A stretch of DNA of 64,000 nucleotides from Brevundimonas sp. G8 (GTDB taxonomy: Bacteria > Pseudomonadota > Alphaproteobacteria > Caulobacterales > Caulobacteraceae), in the NCBI RefSeq assembly GCF_902506205.1, contig NZ_LR732816.1, positions 2,404,537 through 2,468,536 on the forward strand, read 5' to 3'. Below, in pieces: positions 17,214-29,050 of the stretch; position 1 is the first letter of the stretch, and each line of letters begins with the position of its first letter. The position numbers and the translations under genes are program-made. Under the pieces are notes generated by a model. The model made no database searches and was not told the DNA's origin. It saw nothing but the letters and a program-made list of their open reading frames with translations.

Positions 17214-18638
17214 TCAATAGCGGTCCGGGCGCGGCCCATCCAGCACATAGGGCACCACGCCACGCTCGTTTTCGGGCACATGCAGGGTGCGGTCGATGGG
17301 CGGGAAGGCGCGCTGGGTGCAGTCGGTGCGCTCGCAGATGCGGCAACTGACGCCGATCCGCGTCGCCGGGCCATTCAGATCCAGTCCGGCGGCATAGACC
17401 AGAGCGCCCGCATGCTCGACCTCGCACCCCAGCGACAGGGCGTAGCGACGGTCGTTGGCCAGATAGGAACCGCTGGGCTTGGACACGCTGCGGGCGATGG
17501 AGATGTAGCGCGAGCCGTCCGGCATCTGGGCCAGCTGCACCCCGATCCGGTCGGGCGCGGCGAAGGCCTCGTGCACGTTCCACAGGGGGCAGGCGCCGCC
17601 GAAGCGGGCGAACTGGAAGCGGGTGGCGCTGTGGCGCTTGGTGATGTTGCCGGCCATGTCCACGCGGGCGAAATAGAAGGGCACCCCGCGCCAGCCGGGC
17701 CGTTGCAGGGTCGAGAGCCGGTGGCAGACCTGTTCGAAACTGACCTGGAAGCGGGTGCGAAGCCGGTCGATGTCGTGCTTCTCCTCCCGCGCCGCCTCCA
17801 GGAACGCGCGGTAGGGCAGCAGAAGCGCGCCGGCGGCGTAGTTGGCCAGACCGACACGGGCCACGTCGCGCGCGGCCTGGGTGCGGAAGGCGGCCTGGTC
17901 CAGTTCGGCCTCGATCAGGTCGCGGAAGGACAGCAGGGCCAGTTGGTGCGCCAGCTGGAACGACCGGGTTGCGCCGGGCTGCCAGGCGTCCAGGGTCAGC
18001 ACCCGGCTGGCGGGGTCGTAGCGGCGCAGCGCCTCCTGTCCCGCGACATTGACCACGCGCACGCCGTGCAGATCGGCCAGCACCGTCTCCAGCGCCCGTT
18101 CGATCTGGCCGTCCTGAGCCAGGGTGGTCGCCAGCGCCTCGGCCGCCGTGTCCAGGGCGTCGATATAGTTGTCGCGATAGTGGAAGAAGTCGCGCACCTC
18201 TTCATAGGGCAGCAGGGCGACGCTGGCGCCGCGCTCGTCGCGGCCAAGCGTGTCGTCCAGCGCCTTCACCCGCTCGTCCAGGCGGCGGAAGGTCTGATGC
18301 AGGGCCAGGAACTGGCGGGCCAGGCGGGGCGTGTTGGCGACCGCCTGTTTCAGCTCGGCGGCCGTGGGCGGCTCGGCCTGACCGGCGATGTCGGTGGTGG
18401 CCTCGCGCAGGTCGGCGATCAGGCGGGCGTCGCCCTCCAGATCGAACAGGCTGGCGTCCACGTGAAAGGCGCGCGTCAGGGCGATCAGCACCCGCGCAGT
18501 GGCAGGCCTTTGGTTGGTTTCGATCTGCGAAAGATAGGACGGCGACAGGCCCAGGCGCTCGGCGCACGCCTCCAGCGTCCAGCCACGCGCCTCGCGCAGC
18601 TTGCGCAGTTTGGCGCCCAGGAAAAGCTTCTCAGCCAT
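17214..18638 (-). CDS. pccR: ScfR-family acyl-CoA responsive regulator, PccR-like
   Basis: The 474-residue protein has an N-terminal XRE helix-turn-helix ([34 protein letters not shown]), a central IrrE/ImmA-like domain in which the HExxH position reads AHQLAL, so it is not a protease, and a C-terminal DUF2083 segment with a C-x2-C-x4-C motif (CRICERTDC). Short-chain fatty acyl-CoA regulators of this family include RamB, MccR and PccR. Its position head to head with pccB makes a PccR role likely: sensing propionyl-CoA or a relative and controlling the pcc/mut genes. ATG 18638 is chosen because the family starts at MAEKLFLG. An operator-like sequence begins three bases upstream of the start codon, suggesting autoregulation. 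Confidence 0.88.
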   Translation of the reverse strand: MAEKLFLGAKLRKLREARGWTLEACAERLGLSPSYLSQIETNQRPATARVLIALTRAFHVDASLFDLEGDARLIADLREATTDIAGQAEPPTAAELKQAVANTPRLARQFLALHQTFRRLDERVKALDDTLGRDERGASVALLPYEEVRDFFHYRDNYIDALDTAAEALATTLAQDGQIERALETVLADLHGVRVVNVAGQEALRRYDPASRVLTLDAWQPGATRSFQLAHQLALLSFRDLIEAELDQAAFRTQAARDVARVGLANYAAGALLLPYRAFLEAAREEKHDIDRLRTRFQVSFEQVCHRLSTLQRPGWRGVPFYFARVDMAGNITKRHSATRFQFARFGGACPLWNVHEAFAAPDRIGVQLAQMPDGSRYISIARSVSKPSGSYLANDRRYALSLGCEVEHAGALVYAAGLDLNGPATRIGVSCRICERTDCTQRAFPPIDRTLHVPENERGVVPYVLDGPRPDRY

Positions 18639-18640
18639 TC

Positions 18641-18707
18641 GCAACTTTGCAGATCATATCGCCATCCTTTGCAAGCCCGCGCAGTTCCACACTTTTTGCA
18701 AAGTTGC
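18641..18707. promoter_or_regulatory. Candidate PccR operator: TGCAAAGTTGC inverted repeat with TTTGCAA core sites
   Basis: GCAACTTTGCA at 18641-18651 is the exact reverse complement of TGCAAAGTTGC at 18697-18707. A third related core, TTTGCAA, lies between them at 18668-18674, and the right-hand site extends to TTTGCAAA (18695-18702). TTTGCAA-like sequences are the known type of recognition site for RamB/PccR-class regulators. The left arm abuts the regulator start codon and the right arm lies 60 bases before the pccB start, so one regulator could control both directions. Confidence 0.7.
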
Positions 18708-18766
18708 GTTTGCCTATTTGCGATGAAGGCGCCACGCCTTGCGCGAACGAGAGGCGAAGATCCATC

Positions 18767-20302
18767 ATGACTCAAGCCATCCTTGAAGAACTGGAGCGCC
18801 GTCGCGCCGCCGCCAAACTGGGCGGTGGGGAAAAGCGTATCGCCGCCCAGCACGCCAAGGGCAAGCTGACGGCGCGCGAACGCATCGACGTGCTGCTGGA
18901 CGAAGGCTCCTTCGAGGAGACCGACATGTTCGTGGAACACCGCAGCCACGACTTCGGCATGCAGGACCAGCGCATCCCCGGCGACGGCGTGGTGACGGGG
19001 CGCGGCACCATCGGCGGGCGGCTGGTCTATGTCTTCTCCAAGGATTTCACTGTGTTTGGCGGGTCGCTGTCGGGCGCCCATGCGGCCAAGATCGTCAAGC
19101 TGCAGAAGATGGCCCTGACCACCGGCGCCCCGATCATCGGCCTGTTCGACGCCGGCGGAGCGCGAATTCAGGAGGGGGTGGAGAGCCTGGCCGGCTACGC
19201 CGACATCTTCCTGCAGAACACCCTGGCCAGCGGCGTCATTCCCCAGATCAGCGTGATCATGGGGCCGTGCGCGGGCGGCGACGTCTATTCGCCGGCCATC
19301 ACCGACTTCATCTTCATGGTGAAGGACACGAGCTATATGTACGTGACCGGCCCCGACGTCGTGAAGACGGTCACCAACGAAGTCGTCAGCCACGAGGATC
19401 TGGGCGGCGCGCGGGTGCATGCCGGCAAGTCGGGCGTGGCGGACGGGGCGTTCGAGAATGATCTGGAGGCCCTGTCGGAGGTGCGCCGCCTGATCGGCTT
19501 TTTGCCCCTGTCGAACCGCGAAAAGCCGCCGGTGCGCGAAAGCTATGACGAGCCCGAGCGGGACGAGCCGTCGCTGGACACCTTGATCCCGGCCAATCCG
19601 AACCAGCCCTATGATATGAAGGAGCTGATCCTGAAGGTGATCGACGAAGCCGACTTCTTCGAGATCGGCGCCGACTTCGCCAAGAACATCATCTGCGGCT
19701 TCGGCCGGCTGGACGGCCAGACGGTCGGGATCGTCGCCAACCAGCCCCAGGTGCTGGCGGGGGTGCTGGACATCGATTCAAGCCGCAAGGCCGCGCGGTT
19801 CGTGCGCTTCTGCGACGCCTTCGACATTGCGCTGGTGACCTTGGTGGACGTGCCGGGCTTCATGCCGGGGACCAAGCAGGAGTATGGCGCCCTGATCAAA
19901 CACGGGGCCAAGCTGCTGTTCGCCTATGCCGAGGCGACCGTGCCGAAACTGACCCTGATCACGCGCAAGGCCTATGGCGGCGCCTATGATGTGATGAGTT
20001 CGAAACACCTGCGCGGCGACGTCAACTACGCCTGGCCCACCGCCGAGATCGCGGTCATGGGCGCCAAGGGGGCGGTCGAGATCATCTTCCGCAAGGAGGC
20101 CGGCGACCCGGCGGCCCTGGCGGCGCGCGAGGCTGAGTACAAGGACCGGTTCGCCAATCCGTTCGTGGCGGCGGGGCTGGGCTACATCGACGACGTCATC
20201 ATGCCGCATGGGACGCGGCGGCGGCTGGTGAAGGCGCTGCGGACGCTGAAGAACAAGGTCCAGGAGAACCCCTGGAAGAAGCATGACAATATTCCGCTAT
20301 AG
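18767..20302 (+). CDS. pccB: Propionyl-CoA carboxylase beta subunit (carboxyltransferase)
   Basis: The 511-residue protein is an acyl-CoA carboxyltransferase. [20 protein letters not shown] opens the first crotonase-like half, with [21 protein letters not shown] and [20 protein letters not shown]. The second half has [20 protein letters not shown] and [19 protein letters not shown]. It transfers carboxyl from biotin to propionyl-CoA to make methylmalonyl-CoA. ATG 18767 is the family start; an upstream in-frame extension crosses the operator region. It heads the pcc-mut cluster. Confidence 0.95.
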   Translation: MTQAILEELERRRAAAKLGGGEKRIAAQHAKGKLTARERIDVLLDEGSFEETDMFVEHRSHDFGMQDQRIPGDGVVTGRGTIGGRLVYVFSKDFTVFGGSLSGAHAAKIVKLQKMALTTGAPIIGLFDAGGARIQEGVESLAGYADIFLQNTLASGVIPQISVIMGPCAGGDVYSPAITDFIFMVKDTSYMYVTGPDVVKTVTNEVVSHEDLGGARVHAGKSGVADGAFENDLEALSEVRRLIGFLPLSNREKPPVRESYDEPERDEPSLDTLIPANPNQPYDMKELILKVIDEADFFEIGADFAKNIICGFGRLDGQTVGIVANQPQVLAGVLDIDSSRKAARFVRFCDAFDIALVTLVDVPGFMPGTKQEYGALIKHGAKLLFAYAEATVPKLTLITRKAYGGAYDVMSSKHLRGDVNYAWPTAEIAVMGAKGAVEIIFRKEAGDPAALAAREAEYKDRFANPFVAAGLGYIDDVIMPHGTRRRLVKALRTLKNKVQENPWKKHDNIPL

Positions 20303-20305
20303 GTG

Positions 20306-20626
20306 ATGAAACACGTCCTCTTCATCTGCTCACGCAATCGTCTGCGCAGCCCCACAGCCGAACAGGTGTTCGCCAACTGGCCGAATATCGAAGTCGCTTC
20401 TGCGGGGCTGGCGCCGGATGCCGATGAGGTGCTGACGGGCGAGATGGTCGAGGACGCTGACTTCATCTTCGTGATGGAGAAGCAGCATCGGGCGAAGCTG
20501 GCGCGGCGGTTCAAGCCGCAACTCAAACAAGCCCGCGTCGTCTGCCTCGATATTCCCGATGACTATGCCTTCATGCAGCCCGAACTCGTGGCGTTGCTGA
20601 AGGCGAAGGTGACGCCGTTTCTATGA
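20306..20626 (+). CDS. Small low-molecular-weight protein tyrosine phosphatase
   Basis: The 106-residue protein begins MKHVLFICSRNRLRSPTAEQ, containing the C-x5-R-S phosphate-binding loop of low-molecular-weight tyrosine phosphatases near the N-terminus. The end LDIPDDYAFMQPELVALLKA supplies a plausible acid segment. It is shorter than the usual 150-residue enzyme but matches a known compact family. It lies between pccB (3 bases upstream) and pccA (72 bases downstream). Its role next to carboxylase genes is unknown; a GTG at 20303 is an alternative start. Confidence 0.82.
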   Translation: MKHVLFICSRNRLRSPTAEQVFANWPNIEVASAGLAPDADEVLTGEMVEDADFIFVMEKQHRAKLARRFKPQLKQARVVCLDIPDDYAFMQPELVALLKAKVTPFL

Positions 20627-20698
20627 GTGGATTTCATTAAAGCGCCCAATGGGCGCAGCCGGAACCTCACGGTTTTGACGAAGGTTGCAGGGACTGAA

Positions 20699-22678
<1,980 letters not shown>

Positions 22679-22684
22679 TGCGGC

Positions 22685-22809
22685 AGAGCCCCTCCGTCTC
22701 GCCGCTGCGCGTCGACCCACCTCCCCATTTCATGGGGAGGAGGCAGGGCGTTGATCTGTCTCCTCCCCACGCAGTGGGGAGGGGGGCCGCGAAGCGGTGG
22801 AGGGGCTCT
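22685..22809. repeat. MITE-like palindromic element between pccA and mutA
   Basis: The 125-base segment is bounded by perfect 11-base inverted ends, AGAGCCCCTCC (22685-22695) and GGAGGGGCTCT (22799-22809). Inside are three smaller hairpins: CCTCCCCAT/ATGGGGAGG (22720-22740), CCTCCCCAC/GTGGGGAGG (22762-22782) and CCGC/GCGG (22787-22797). It has no coding capacity of its own. It ends 26 bases before the mutA start, so it would lie inside any transcript joining pccA to mutA and fold strongly there. Confidence 0.7.
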
Positions 22810-22835
22810 TCACGCCGCACAGGCGGTATGGCCGC

Positions 22836-24215
22836 ATGACCTTCCCCACCCCCACACCCCTTGAATGGCGCGAGGCCGCCCAGAAGGCGTTGAAGGATCG
22901 GCCGATCGAGTCGTTGATGTCCCTCGACGCGGACCAGCTGGTGACGCGGCCGCTGTACGCCGGGGCGAGCGGGGTGCAGGCGATCTTCGCGCCGCGTCCG
23001 TCCGACTCCGAAGGCCGGGCCTGGGACCTGCGGACCCTGATCGAGGGGGACGACGCCGAGGCGGTGAATGAAGCGGTGCTGACTGATCTGGAGAACGGCG
23101 CGGCCTCGGTGGTGCTGAAGGGCGGGGTGCTGGCGGATTCCGCGCCGCTAGGGCGGGCGCTGGAAGGCGTGGCGCTGGAGCTGGCGCCGGTCGCGCTGGA
23201 CGCGGGGATCGACGGGCCGGATGCGGCCAACGCCTTGGCGGTCGTGGCGAAGGGTTCGCCGCGCGCCCAGCTGCGGTTCCACATGGACCCGGTCTCGACC
23301 TTCGCCGAGGCAGGCGGATCGCCGCGCCAGGTCGAGGAACATCTGAGCCTGGCGGCCAATACGGCGGCGCGCCATGCGGGCGCCTATCCCGACGCGACCT
23401 TCTTCATGGCGAGCGGGCGCGTGGCGCACGAGGCGGGCGGATCGGCGGCGCAGGAATTGGCCTTCGCGGCCGCCAGCGCGGTGGCCCATGTAAAGGCGGC
23501 CGTGGAAGCCGGGATGTCGGTCGAGGTGGCGCTGCGCGGCACGGTCGTCGGCCTGTCGGTCGATGCCGAATATTTCGACAGCCTGGCCAAGTTGCGAGCC
23601 ATGCGTCTGATCTGGTCCAGCCTGACGCGGGCGTTCGGCGTCGAGGCGCCGGCCGTGATCGAGGCGCGGTCGTCGCGGCGGATGTTGGCGGCGCGTGACC
23701 CCTGGCCCAATCTGCTGCGGTTGACGGCGGCGGGGTTTGCGGGCGCCGTGGGGGGCGCGGACGTGGTGGTGCTGGACGGTTTCACCCGGGCGACCGGGCG
23801 GTCCGACGCCTTTGCCCGGCGGCAGGCACGCAACACCCAGCTGGTGCTTATGGAGGAAGCTAATCTGGGCCGGGTGGACGATCCCGCCGCAGGTTCCTGG
23901 TATCTGGACGCCCGGACGCGGGATCTGGCCGAGGCCGGCTGGGTCGAGTTCCAGATGATCGAGGCTGAGGGGGGGCTGGTCGAGGCCCTGAAGGGTTCGG
24001 TGATTCAGCCCCGCATCGCCCGTGCCCGCGCTGTCCGCGAGGCTGCGTTGGCGAACGGCGCGGCCCAGATCATCGGCGTGACCAAATATGTCGATGCGGA
24101 CGTGCGTTCCGCCCCGGTCGAGGCGGCCGACGCCGCGCCGTCGCCTGTCGAGCGGGTGTGCGAACCCCTTACGCCGATCCGTTTCACTGCGGCCTTCGAG
24201 GAGGCGGCCCAATGA
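22836..24215 (+). CDS. mutA: Methylmalonyl-CoA mutase small (beta) subunit
   Basis: The 459-residue protein starts [20 protein letters not shown] and shares the mutase TIM-barrel segments with its partner ([58 protein letters not shown]). It lacks the C-terminal cobalamin-binding DxHxxG domain, as expected of the non-catalytic subunit. It pairs with MutB to isomerise methylmalonyl-CoA to succinyl-CoA. ATG 22836 follows the repeat element; the frame open from 22797 reads through that element and is not used. The stop overlaps the mutB start as ATGA. Confidence 0.92.
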   Translation: MTFPTPTPLEWREAAQKALKDRPIESLMSLDADQLVTRPLYAGASGVQAIFAPRPSDSEGRAWDLRTLIEGDDAEAVNEAVLTDLENGAASVVLKGGVLADSAPLGRALEGVALELAPVALDAGIDGPDAANALAVVAKGSPRAQLRFHMDPVSTFAEAGGSPRQVEEHLSLAANTAARHAGAYPDATFFMASGRVAHEAGGSAAQELAFAAASAVAHVKAAVEAGMSVEVALRGTVVGLSVDAEYFDSLAKLRAMRLIWSSLTRAFGVEAPAVIEARSSRRMLAARDPWPNLLRLTAAGFAGAVGGADVVVLDGFTRATGRSDAFARRQARNTQLVLMEEANLGRVDDPAAGSWYLDARTRDLAEAGWVEFQMIEAEGGLVEALKGSVIQPRIARARAVREAALANGAAQIIGVTKYVDADVRSAPVEAADAAPSPVERVCEPLTPIRFTAAFEEAAQ

Positions 24216-26383
24216 GTTTCCCCGACTTCAGCAAGATCGCCCTGAACCTCGACCCGACGGGGCAAGGGCCGACGCGTGATCCGTGGCTGACTCCCGAGGG
24301 ACTGACGGTCGAGACAGCATATGGTCCCGACAGCACTGACGCGCTGGAACACCCGCACGGCCTGCCGGGCTTCGCGCCCTTCGTGCGCGGGCCCTATCCG
24401 ACCATGTATGCGGGCAATCCCTGGACCATCCGCCAGTACGCCGGCTTCTCGACCGCCGAGGAGTCGAACGCCTTCTATCGTCGCAATCTGGCGGCGGGGC
24501 AGAAGGGGTTGAGCATCGCCTTCGATCTGGCGACGCACCGGGGCTATGACTCGGACCACCCCCGGGTGAGGGGCGACGTCGGCATGGCCGGCGTGGCCAT
24601 CGACAGCATCTATGACATGCGCACCCTGTTCGACGGGATCCCGCTGGATCAGATGTCGGTGTCGATGACCATGAACGGGGCGGTGCTGCCGATCCTGGCC
24701 CTGTATGTCGTCGCGGCGGAAGAGCAGGGCGTGCCCCACGCCAAGCTGACCGGGACCATTCAGAACGACATTCTGAAGGAGTTCATGGTTCGCAACACCT
24801 ACATCTATCCGCCCGAGCCCTCGATGCGGATCATCGCCGACATCTTCGCCTGGACGGCGCAGGAGACGCCGAAGTTCAACTCGATCTCGATCAGCGGCTA
24901 TCACATGCAGGAGGCGGGGGCCTCGGCGGATATCGAGCTGGCCTATACGCTGGCGGATGGGATCGAATATCTGCGGGCGGGCGTGGCGGCGGGCATGCCG
25001 ATCGACCGGTTCGCGCCGCGGCTGAGCTTCTTCTGGGCCATCGGCATGAACTATTTCATGGAGGTGGCCAAGATGCGGGCGGGCCGCCTGCTGTGGGCCG
25101 AGGCGGTGCGGAAAGAGGGCGGCGAGAACCCCAAATCCCTGTCCCTTCGCGCTCACTGCCAGACCTCCGGTTGGAGCCTCGCCGCCCAGGACGTCTTCAA
25201 CAACGTCCCTCGCACCATGGTCGAGGCCATGGCGGCGGCGGGCGGCCAGACGCAGAGCCTGCACACCAATGCCCTGGACGAGGCCCTGGCCCTGCCGACC
25301 GACTTTTCGGCCCGGATCGCGCGGAATACCCAGATCCTGCTGCAGTCGGAGACGGGCCTGACTCGCGTCATCGACCCATGGGGCGGCAGCTTCTATGTCG
25401 AGCGGCTGACGCACGAACTGGCCGAACGGGCGCGAGCCCACATGGCCGAGGTCGAGGCCCTGGGCGGCATGGCCAAGGCCATCGAGGCCGGCATCCCCAA
25501 GCTGCGGATCGAGGAATCCGCCGCCAAGACCCAGGCTCGGATCGACACCGGCCAGCAGACGGTGGTGGGGGTGAACAAATATCTGAACCCCGTCGTCGAC
25601 GACATTCCGATGCTGAAGGTCGACAATGCGGCGGTGCTGGCCGCCCAGATCGACAAGCTGAAACGGTTGCGGGCCGAACGGGACCCGGCGGCGACCGATG
25701 CGGCGCTTCAGGCCCTGACCGACGGCGCACGCGGAAACGCCAACCTGCTGGAGCTGGCGGTCCAGGCCGCTCGCGCCAAGGCCACGGTGGGCGAGATCTC
25801 CGACGCGCTGGAGGCCGCCTTCGGCCGTCATGTGGCCACGGTCCAGACCGTGTCTGGCGTCTACGCCAAGGAGGCGGGCGCCGATCCCCGCTTCGCCCGC
25901 GCCCGCGAGATGGTCGCCACCTTCGTCGAGAACGACGGCGGCCCGCCGCGGATCCTGATCGCCAAACTGGGCCAGGACGGCCACGACCGGGGTCAGAAAG
26001 TCGTCGCCACCGGCTACGGCGATCTGGGCTTCGACGTCACAGCCGGCAGCCTGTTCCAGACCCCGTCCGAAGCCGCCCGTGACGCGGTGGCGAAGGGCGT
26101 CCATGCGGTCGGCGCCTCGTCCCTGGCGGCCGGCCACCTGACCCTGGTCCCCGAGCTGAAGGCCGAACTGGAACGGCTGGGCCGCCCCGACATCATGATC
26201 GTGGTCGGCGGCGTCATCCCGCCATCCGACGTCCAGCCCCTGCTCGATATGGGCGCCGCGGCCGTCTATCTACCCGGTTCGGCCATCGCCGACACGGCGG
26301 TGGACCTGATCGAAAAGCTGAACCAGCGTCTGGGTTACGCCCAGCCTGCGCCTGCCCAGGCAAAGACTGAGGACAAACCATGA
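24212..26383 (+). CDS. mutB: Methylmalonyl-CoA mutase large (alpha) subunit, B12-binding
   Basis: The 723-residue catalytic subunit has the mutase barrel ([72 protein letters not shown]). A C-terminal B12 domain follows, with the lower-ligand motif D-x-H-x-x-G in [13 protein letters not shown] and [10 protein letters not shown]. It rearranges (R)-methylmalonyl-CoA to succinyl-CoA using adenosylcobalamin. Its ATG overlaps the mutA stop by four bases, and its own TGA overlaps the mce ATG by four bases, indicating tight translational coupling and a fixed subunit ratio. Confidence 0.96.
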   Translation: MSFPDFSKIALNLDPTGQGPTRDPWLTPEGLTVETAYGPDSTDALEHPHGLPGFAPFVRGPYPTMYAGNPWTIRQYAGFSTAEESNAFYRRNLAAGQKGLSIAFDLATHRGYDSDHPRVRGDVGMAGVAIDSIYDMRTLFDGIPLDQMSVSMTMNGAVLPILALYVVAAEEQGVPHAKLTGTIQNDILKEFMVRNTYIYPPEPSMRIIADIFAWTAQETPKFNSISISGYHMQEAGASADIELAYTLADGIEYLRAGVAAGMPIDRFAPRLSFFWAIGMNYFMEVAKMRAGRLLWAEAVRKEGGENPKSLSLRAHCQTSGWSLAAQDVFNNVPRTMVEAMAAAGGQTQSLHTNALDEALALPTDFSARIARNTQILLQSETGLTRVIDPWGGSFYVERLTHELAERARAHMAEVEALGGMAKAIEAGIPKLRIEESAAKTQARIDTGQQTVVGVNKYLNPVVDDIPMLKVDNAAVLAAQIDKLKRLRAERDPAATDAALQALTDGARGNANLLELAVQAARAKATVGEISDALEAAFGRHVATVQTVSGVYAKEAGADPRFARAREMVATFVENDGGPPRILIAKLGQDGHDRGQKVVATGYGDLGFDVTAGSLFQTPSEAARDAVAKGVHAVGASSLAAGHLTLVPELKAELERLGRPDIMIVVGGVIPPSDVQPLLDMGAAAVYLPGSAIADTAVDLIEKLNQRLGYAQPAPAQAKTEDKP

Positions 26384-26802
26384 TCGGCGCCCTGAACCAT
26401 GTCGGGGTCGCCACGCCCTCCATCGCGGACTCGATCAAACTGTATCGCGATATCCTGGGCGCGACGAAGATCGGCGAGCCCTTCGACCTACCCGCGCAAG
26501 GGGTGAAGGTCTGTTTCGTCGACACCCCGACGGCCCAGATCGAGCTGATCGAACCCTATGACGAGACCAGCCCCATCGTCGGCTTCCTGGCCAAGAACCC
26601 CAAGGGCGGTCAGCACCACCTCTGTTTCGAGGTCGCCGACATCCACGCCGCCATCGCCGAGATGCGGGCCAAGGGCGTGACCATCCTGGGCACGGGCGAG
26701 CCGCGCATCGGCGCCCACGGGACGCCGGTCGTCTTCCTTCACCCGCGCGATATGGGCGGGGTGTTGATCGAGCTGATGGAAACGCCGAAGGGCGACCACT
26801 GA
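26380..26802 (+). CDS. mce: Methylmalonyl-CoA epimerase
   Basis: A 140-residue VOC-fold protein with metal-binding His in [14 protein letters not shown], the mid-protein [16 protein letters not shown] and the C-terminal Glu in [12 protein letters not shown]. It interconverts (S)- and (R)-methylmalonyl-CoA, linking the carboxylase product to the mutase substrate. It overlaps mutB by ATGA and closes the pcc-mut set. Length and motifs fit the family exactly. Confidence 0.94.
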   Translation: MIGALNHVGVATPSIADSIKLYRDILGATKIGEPFDLPAQGVKVCFVDTPTAQIELIEPYDETSPIVGFLAKNPKGGQHHLCFEVADIHAAIAEMRAKGVTILGTGEPRIGAHGTPVVFLHPRDMGGVLIELMETPKGDH

Positions 26803-26823
26803 TCGGCGCCAAGCGGAGCCTTT

Positions 26824-26863
26824 CAACGGCTTGGGCCGTTGAGGACGAAACGGGAGAGTCCTC
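26824..26863 (+). promoter_or_regulatory. Two hairpins before the MliC-DUF4232 lipoprotein gene, the second holding its ribosome binding site
   Basis: CAACGGC/GCCGTTG (26824-26841, 4-base loop) is followed by GAGGAC (26841-26846) and GTCCTC (26858-26863), whose 11-base loop contains the GGGAGAG ribosome binding site of the gene starting at 26867. The first could help end the mce message; no T-run is present. The two helices share one base, so they may compete. Confidence 0.4.
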
Positions 26864-26866
26864 ATC

Positions 26867-27784
26867 ATGATGCGCCGCCTGACCGCTTTCGTCGCCATCG
26901 CCGCCCTGACCGGCGTATCCGCCTGTTCGCAGGGTGAACCGGAGCAGCCCGCAGCGCCGGTCGAGCCGCAACCGGCGTCGGCGTCCAGCGCGCCGTCGGT
27001 CGGCTACGCCTGCGAAAGCGGCGCGACGCTGCAGGTTCAGTATGCCGACAGCGACACCGCGAAGCTGGCCTACAAGACCCAGACCTACGCCCTGCGCTCG
27101 GTTCAGGCCGCCAGCGGCGCCCGCTATGTCGGGGCAGGCGTGGAATGGTGGACGGCGACCCGCGACGGGCAGGAGAGCGGCACGCTGAGCCGCCTGGGCC
27201 CCGACGGCACGACCGGCGTTGCGGTGCTCGAGCGCTGCTCGCGTCCGGTGGCGGCCGTGGAGCCGGGCATGACGCCGGGACCGATGCCGACGCCGGGTCA
27301 GACCCCGACGCCCGCGCCGGGCGGGGTGCTGCCTGCCTCCATGCCCTGCAAGGGTCCGCAACTGAAATTGGCGGCCGAGGGCGGCGACGCGGGCGCGGGC
27401 AATCGGGTGCGCAACTTCAGCCTCGAGAACGTCGGGACGCAGGCCTGCAGCCTGACCGGCTATCCCGGCGTGACGTTACAGGATGCGCGGGGCCGCGCCG
27501 TGACCTCGATCCGCGCCGACCAGAGCCCCGGCAGCTATTTCCGTCAGGGCCAGGCGCCGACGCCTGTCGAGATCGCACCGCAATCTAAGGCCTATTTCGA
27601 AACGGCCTGGAATGTGGTTCCGGACGAGACGATGCAGACGTCCTGCCCCAGCGTGGCGACCCTGCGTGTGACCGCGCCGGGCGACACCGCCGCCGTCAGC
27701 CTGCCGTTCGAGTTCCAGCCGTGCGGCGGCAAGATCCGCGTCAGCCCCATCCGCGCCGAGGCGGACCCTCAACCGGCGACCTGA
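26867..27784 (+). CDS. Lipoprotein with MliC-like lysozyme inhibitor domain and DUF4232 domain
   Basis: The 305-residue protein has a signal peptide with lipobox V-S-A-C (Cys20). Next comes an MliC-like domain (about residues 45-125: YACESGATLQVQYADSD ... GVEWWTATRDGQESGTL), a proline/threonine linker (PGPMPTPGQTPTPAPGG), and a C-terminal DUF4232-like domain (about 160-295: RVRNFSLENVGTQACSLTGY, YFETAWNVV). MliC proteins inhibit C-type lysozyme; DUF4232 domains are immunoglobulin-like and mostly of unknown function. The combination suggests an envelope-anchored protective or binding protein. The GGGAGAG site about eight bases before the ATG supports the start. Confidence 0.78.
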   Translation: MMRRLTAFVAIAALTGVSACSQGEPEQPAAPVEPQPASASSAPSVGYACESGATLQVQYADSDTAKLAYKTQTYALRSVQAASGARYVGAGVEWWTATRDGQESGTLSRLGPDGTTGVAVLERCSRPVAAVEPGMTPGPMPTPGQTPTPAPGGVLPASMPCKGPQLKLAAEGGDAGAGNRVRNFSLENVGTQACSLTGYPGVTLQDARGRAVTSIRADQSPGSYFRQGQAPTPVEIAPQSKAYFETAWNVVPDETMQTSCPSVATLRVTAPGDTAAVSLPFEFQPCGGKIRVSPIRAEADPQPAT

Positions 27785-27825
27785 TGCGGGTGGAAACGGA
27801 TCGGAAATCGGCGTAGGTCGCGACC

Positions 27826-29016
27826 ATGACTCAGACATTCTATGACCGCGTCTCCGCCGAGCTGACCGACATCGACGCCCAGGGCCTGACCAAGCCAGAA
27901 CGCATCATCGCCTCGCGTCAGGGACCGGTGATCCAGGTCGCCGGCCGTGACGTGCTGAACTTCTGCGCCAACAACTACCTCGGCCTGGCCGGCGACGAGC
28001 GCGTCACCCAGGCCGGGATCGCCGCGCAGAACAAATGGGGCGCCGGCACGGCCTCAGTCCGCTTCATCTGCGGCACCCTGGAAATCCACAAGGAGCTTGA
28101 GGCCGCCATCGCCGGCTATCTCGGTTTCGAGGACGCCATCCTGTTCGCCGCCGCCTTCGACGCCAACGGCGGCCTGTTCGAACCCCTGCTGGGCGAGAAC
28201 GACGCCATCGTCTCCGACAGCCTGAATCATGCCTCGATCATCGACGGCGTGCGGTTGTGCAAGGCCAAGCGCTATCGGTTCGCCAACTCCGACATGGACG
28301 AGCTGGAAAGCCGCCTGAAGGAGGCCCGCGCCGCCGGCGCTCGCGACATCATCATCGCCACCGACGGCGCCTTCTCGATGGACGGCTACATCGCCAAGCT
28401 GGACGAGATCCGGGCGCTGGCCGACAAATACGACGCCCTGATCATGGTGGACGACTGTCATGCGACTGGCTTTCTGGGCCCGCAGGGCAAGGGGTCGTTC
28501 GCCCATCACGGGGTCGAGGTGGACTTCGTCACCGGCACCTTCGGCAAGGCCTTGGGCGGCGCCATGGGCGGCTTCATCTGCGCGAAGAAGTCGGTCGTCG
28601 AACTGCTGAAGCAGCGCGCGCGCCCCTATCTGTTCTCCAACGCCCTGGCGCCCGCCGTCTGCGGTTCCAGCCTGGAAGCCATCCGCATCGCCCAAGGCGC
28701 CGAGGGCGACGCCCTTCGCACCCGCTTGTCCGCCAACGCCCACCGCTATCGAGGCGCCATGGCCGACGCCGGCTTCACCCTGCTGGACGGCGAACACCCG
28801 ATCATCCCGGTCATGCTGGGCGACGCCAAACTGGCTCAGGATTTCGCGGCGCGCGCGCTGGAACTGGGCGTCTATGTGATCGGCTTCAGCTTCCCGGTGG
28901 TGCCGCGCGGCCAGGCCCGCATCCGCACCCAGATGTCGGCGGCGCATAGCTTTGACCAGATCGATCGAACGGTCGAGGCGTTCACGACGGCGGGCAAGGA
29001 ACTGGGCGTTATCTGA
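27826..29016 (+). CDS. kbl: 2-Amino-3-ketobutyrate CoA ligase (glycine C-acetyltransferase)
   Basis: A 396-residue alpha-oxoamine synthase. NFCANNYLGLAGDERV, GTASVRFICGTLEIHKELE, SDSLNHASIIDGVRLCKAKR, DDCHATGFLGPQGKGS and the PLP lysine in TFGKALGGAMGGF are all in place. It cleaves 2-amino-3-oxobutyrate with CoA to glycine and acetyl-CoA. tdh lies 165 bases downstream on the same strand, the usual threonine degradation pair, but here a palindromic repeat element separates them. Confidence 0.95.
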   Translation: MTQTFYDRVSAELTDIDAQGLTKPERIIASRQGPVIQVAGRDVLNFCANNYLGLAGDERVTQAGIAAQNKWGAGTASVRFICGTLEIHKELEAAIAGYLGFEDAILFAAAFDANGGLFEPLLGENDAIVSDSLNHASIIDGVRLCKAKRYRFANSDMDELESRLKEARAAGARDIIIATDGAFSMDGYIAKLDEIRALADKYDALIMVDDCHATGFLGPQGKGSFAHHGVEVDFVTGTFGKALGGAMGGFICAKKSVVELLKQRARPYLFSNALAPAVCGSSLEAIRIAQGAEGDALRTRLSANAHRYRGAMADAGFTLLDGEHPIIPVMLGDAKLAQDFAARALELGVYVIGFSFPVVPRGQARIRTQMSAAHSFDQIDRTVEAFTTAGKELGVI

Positions 29017-29050
29017 CGCCTTCCTCTGTCACCGTCGCCACATTATTCCC

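Noticed and set aside
24005..26137. Long antisense reading frame opposite mutB (and similar ones opposite pccA and aceA)
   Set aside because: These are typical shadow frames of GC-rich coding DNA: arginine/histidine/glutamine-rich, no family motif, and fully overlapped by genes with clear function.
26806..26870. Hammerhead-ribozyme-like GGACGAAACGG sequence before the MliC-DUF4232 gene
   Set aside because: The 3' half resembles a hammerhead core, but no CUGAUGA segment occurs upstream or downstream to complete the catalytic core. The region is better read as two simple hairpins.
26806..26870. Glycine riboswitch upstream of the kbl region (GGGAGAG present)
   Set aside because: The aptamer's conserved CCGAAGG and second domain are absent, and the sequence precedes the lipoprotein gene, not kbl.
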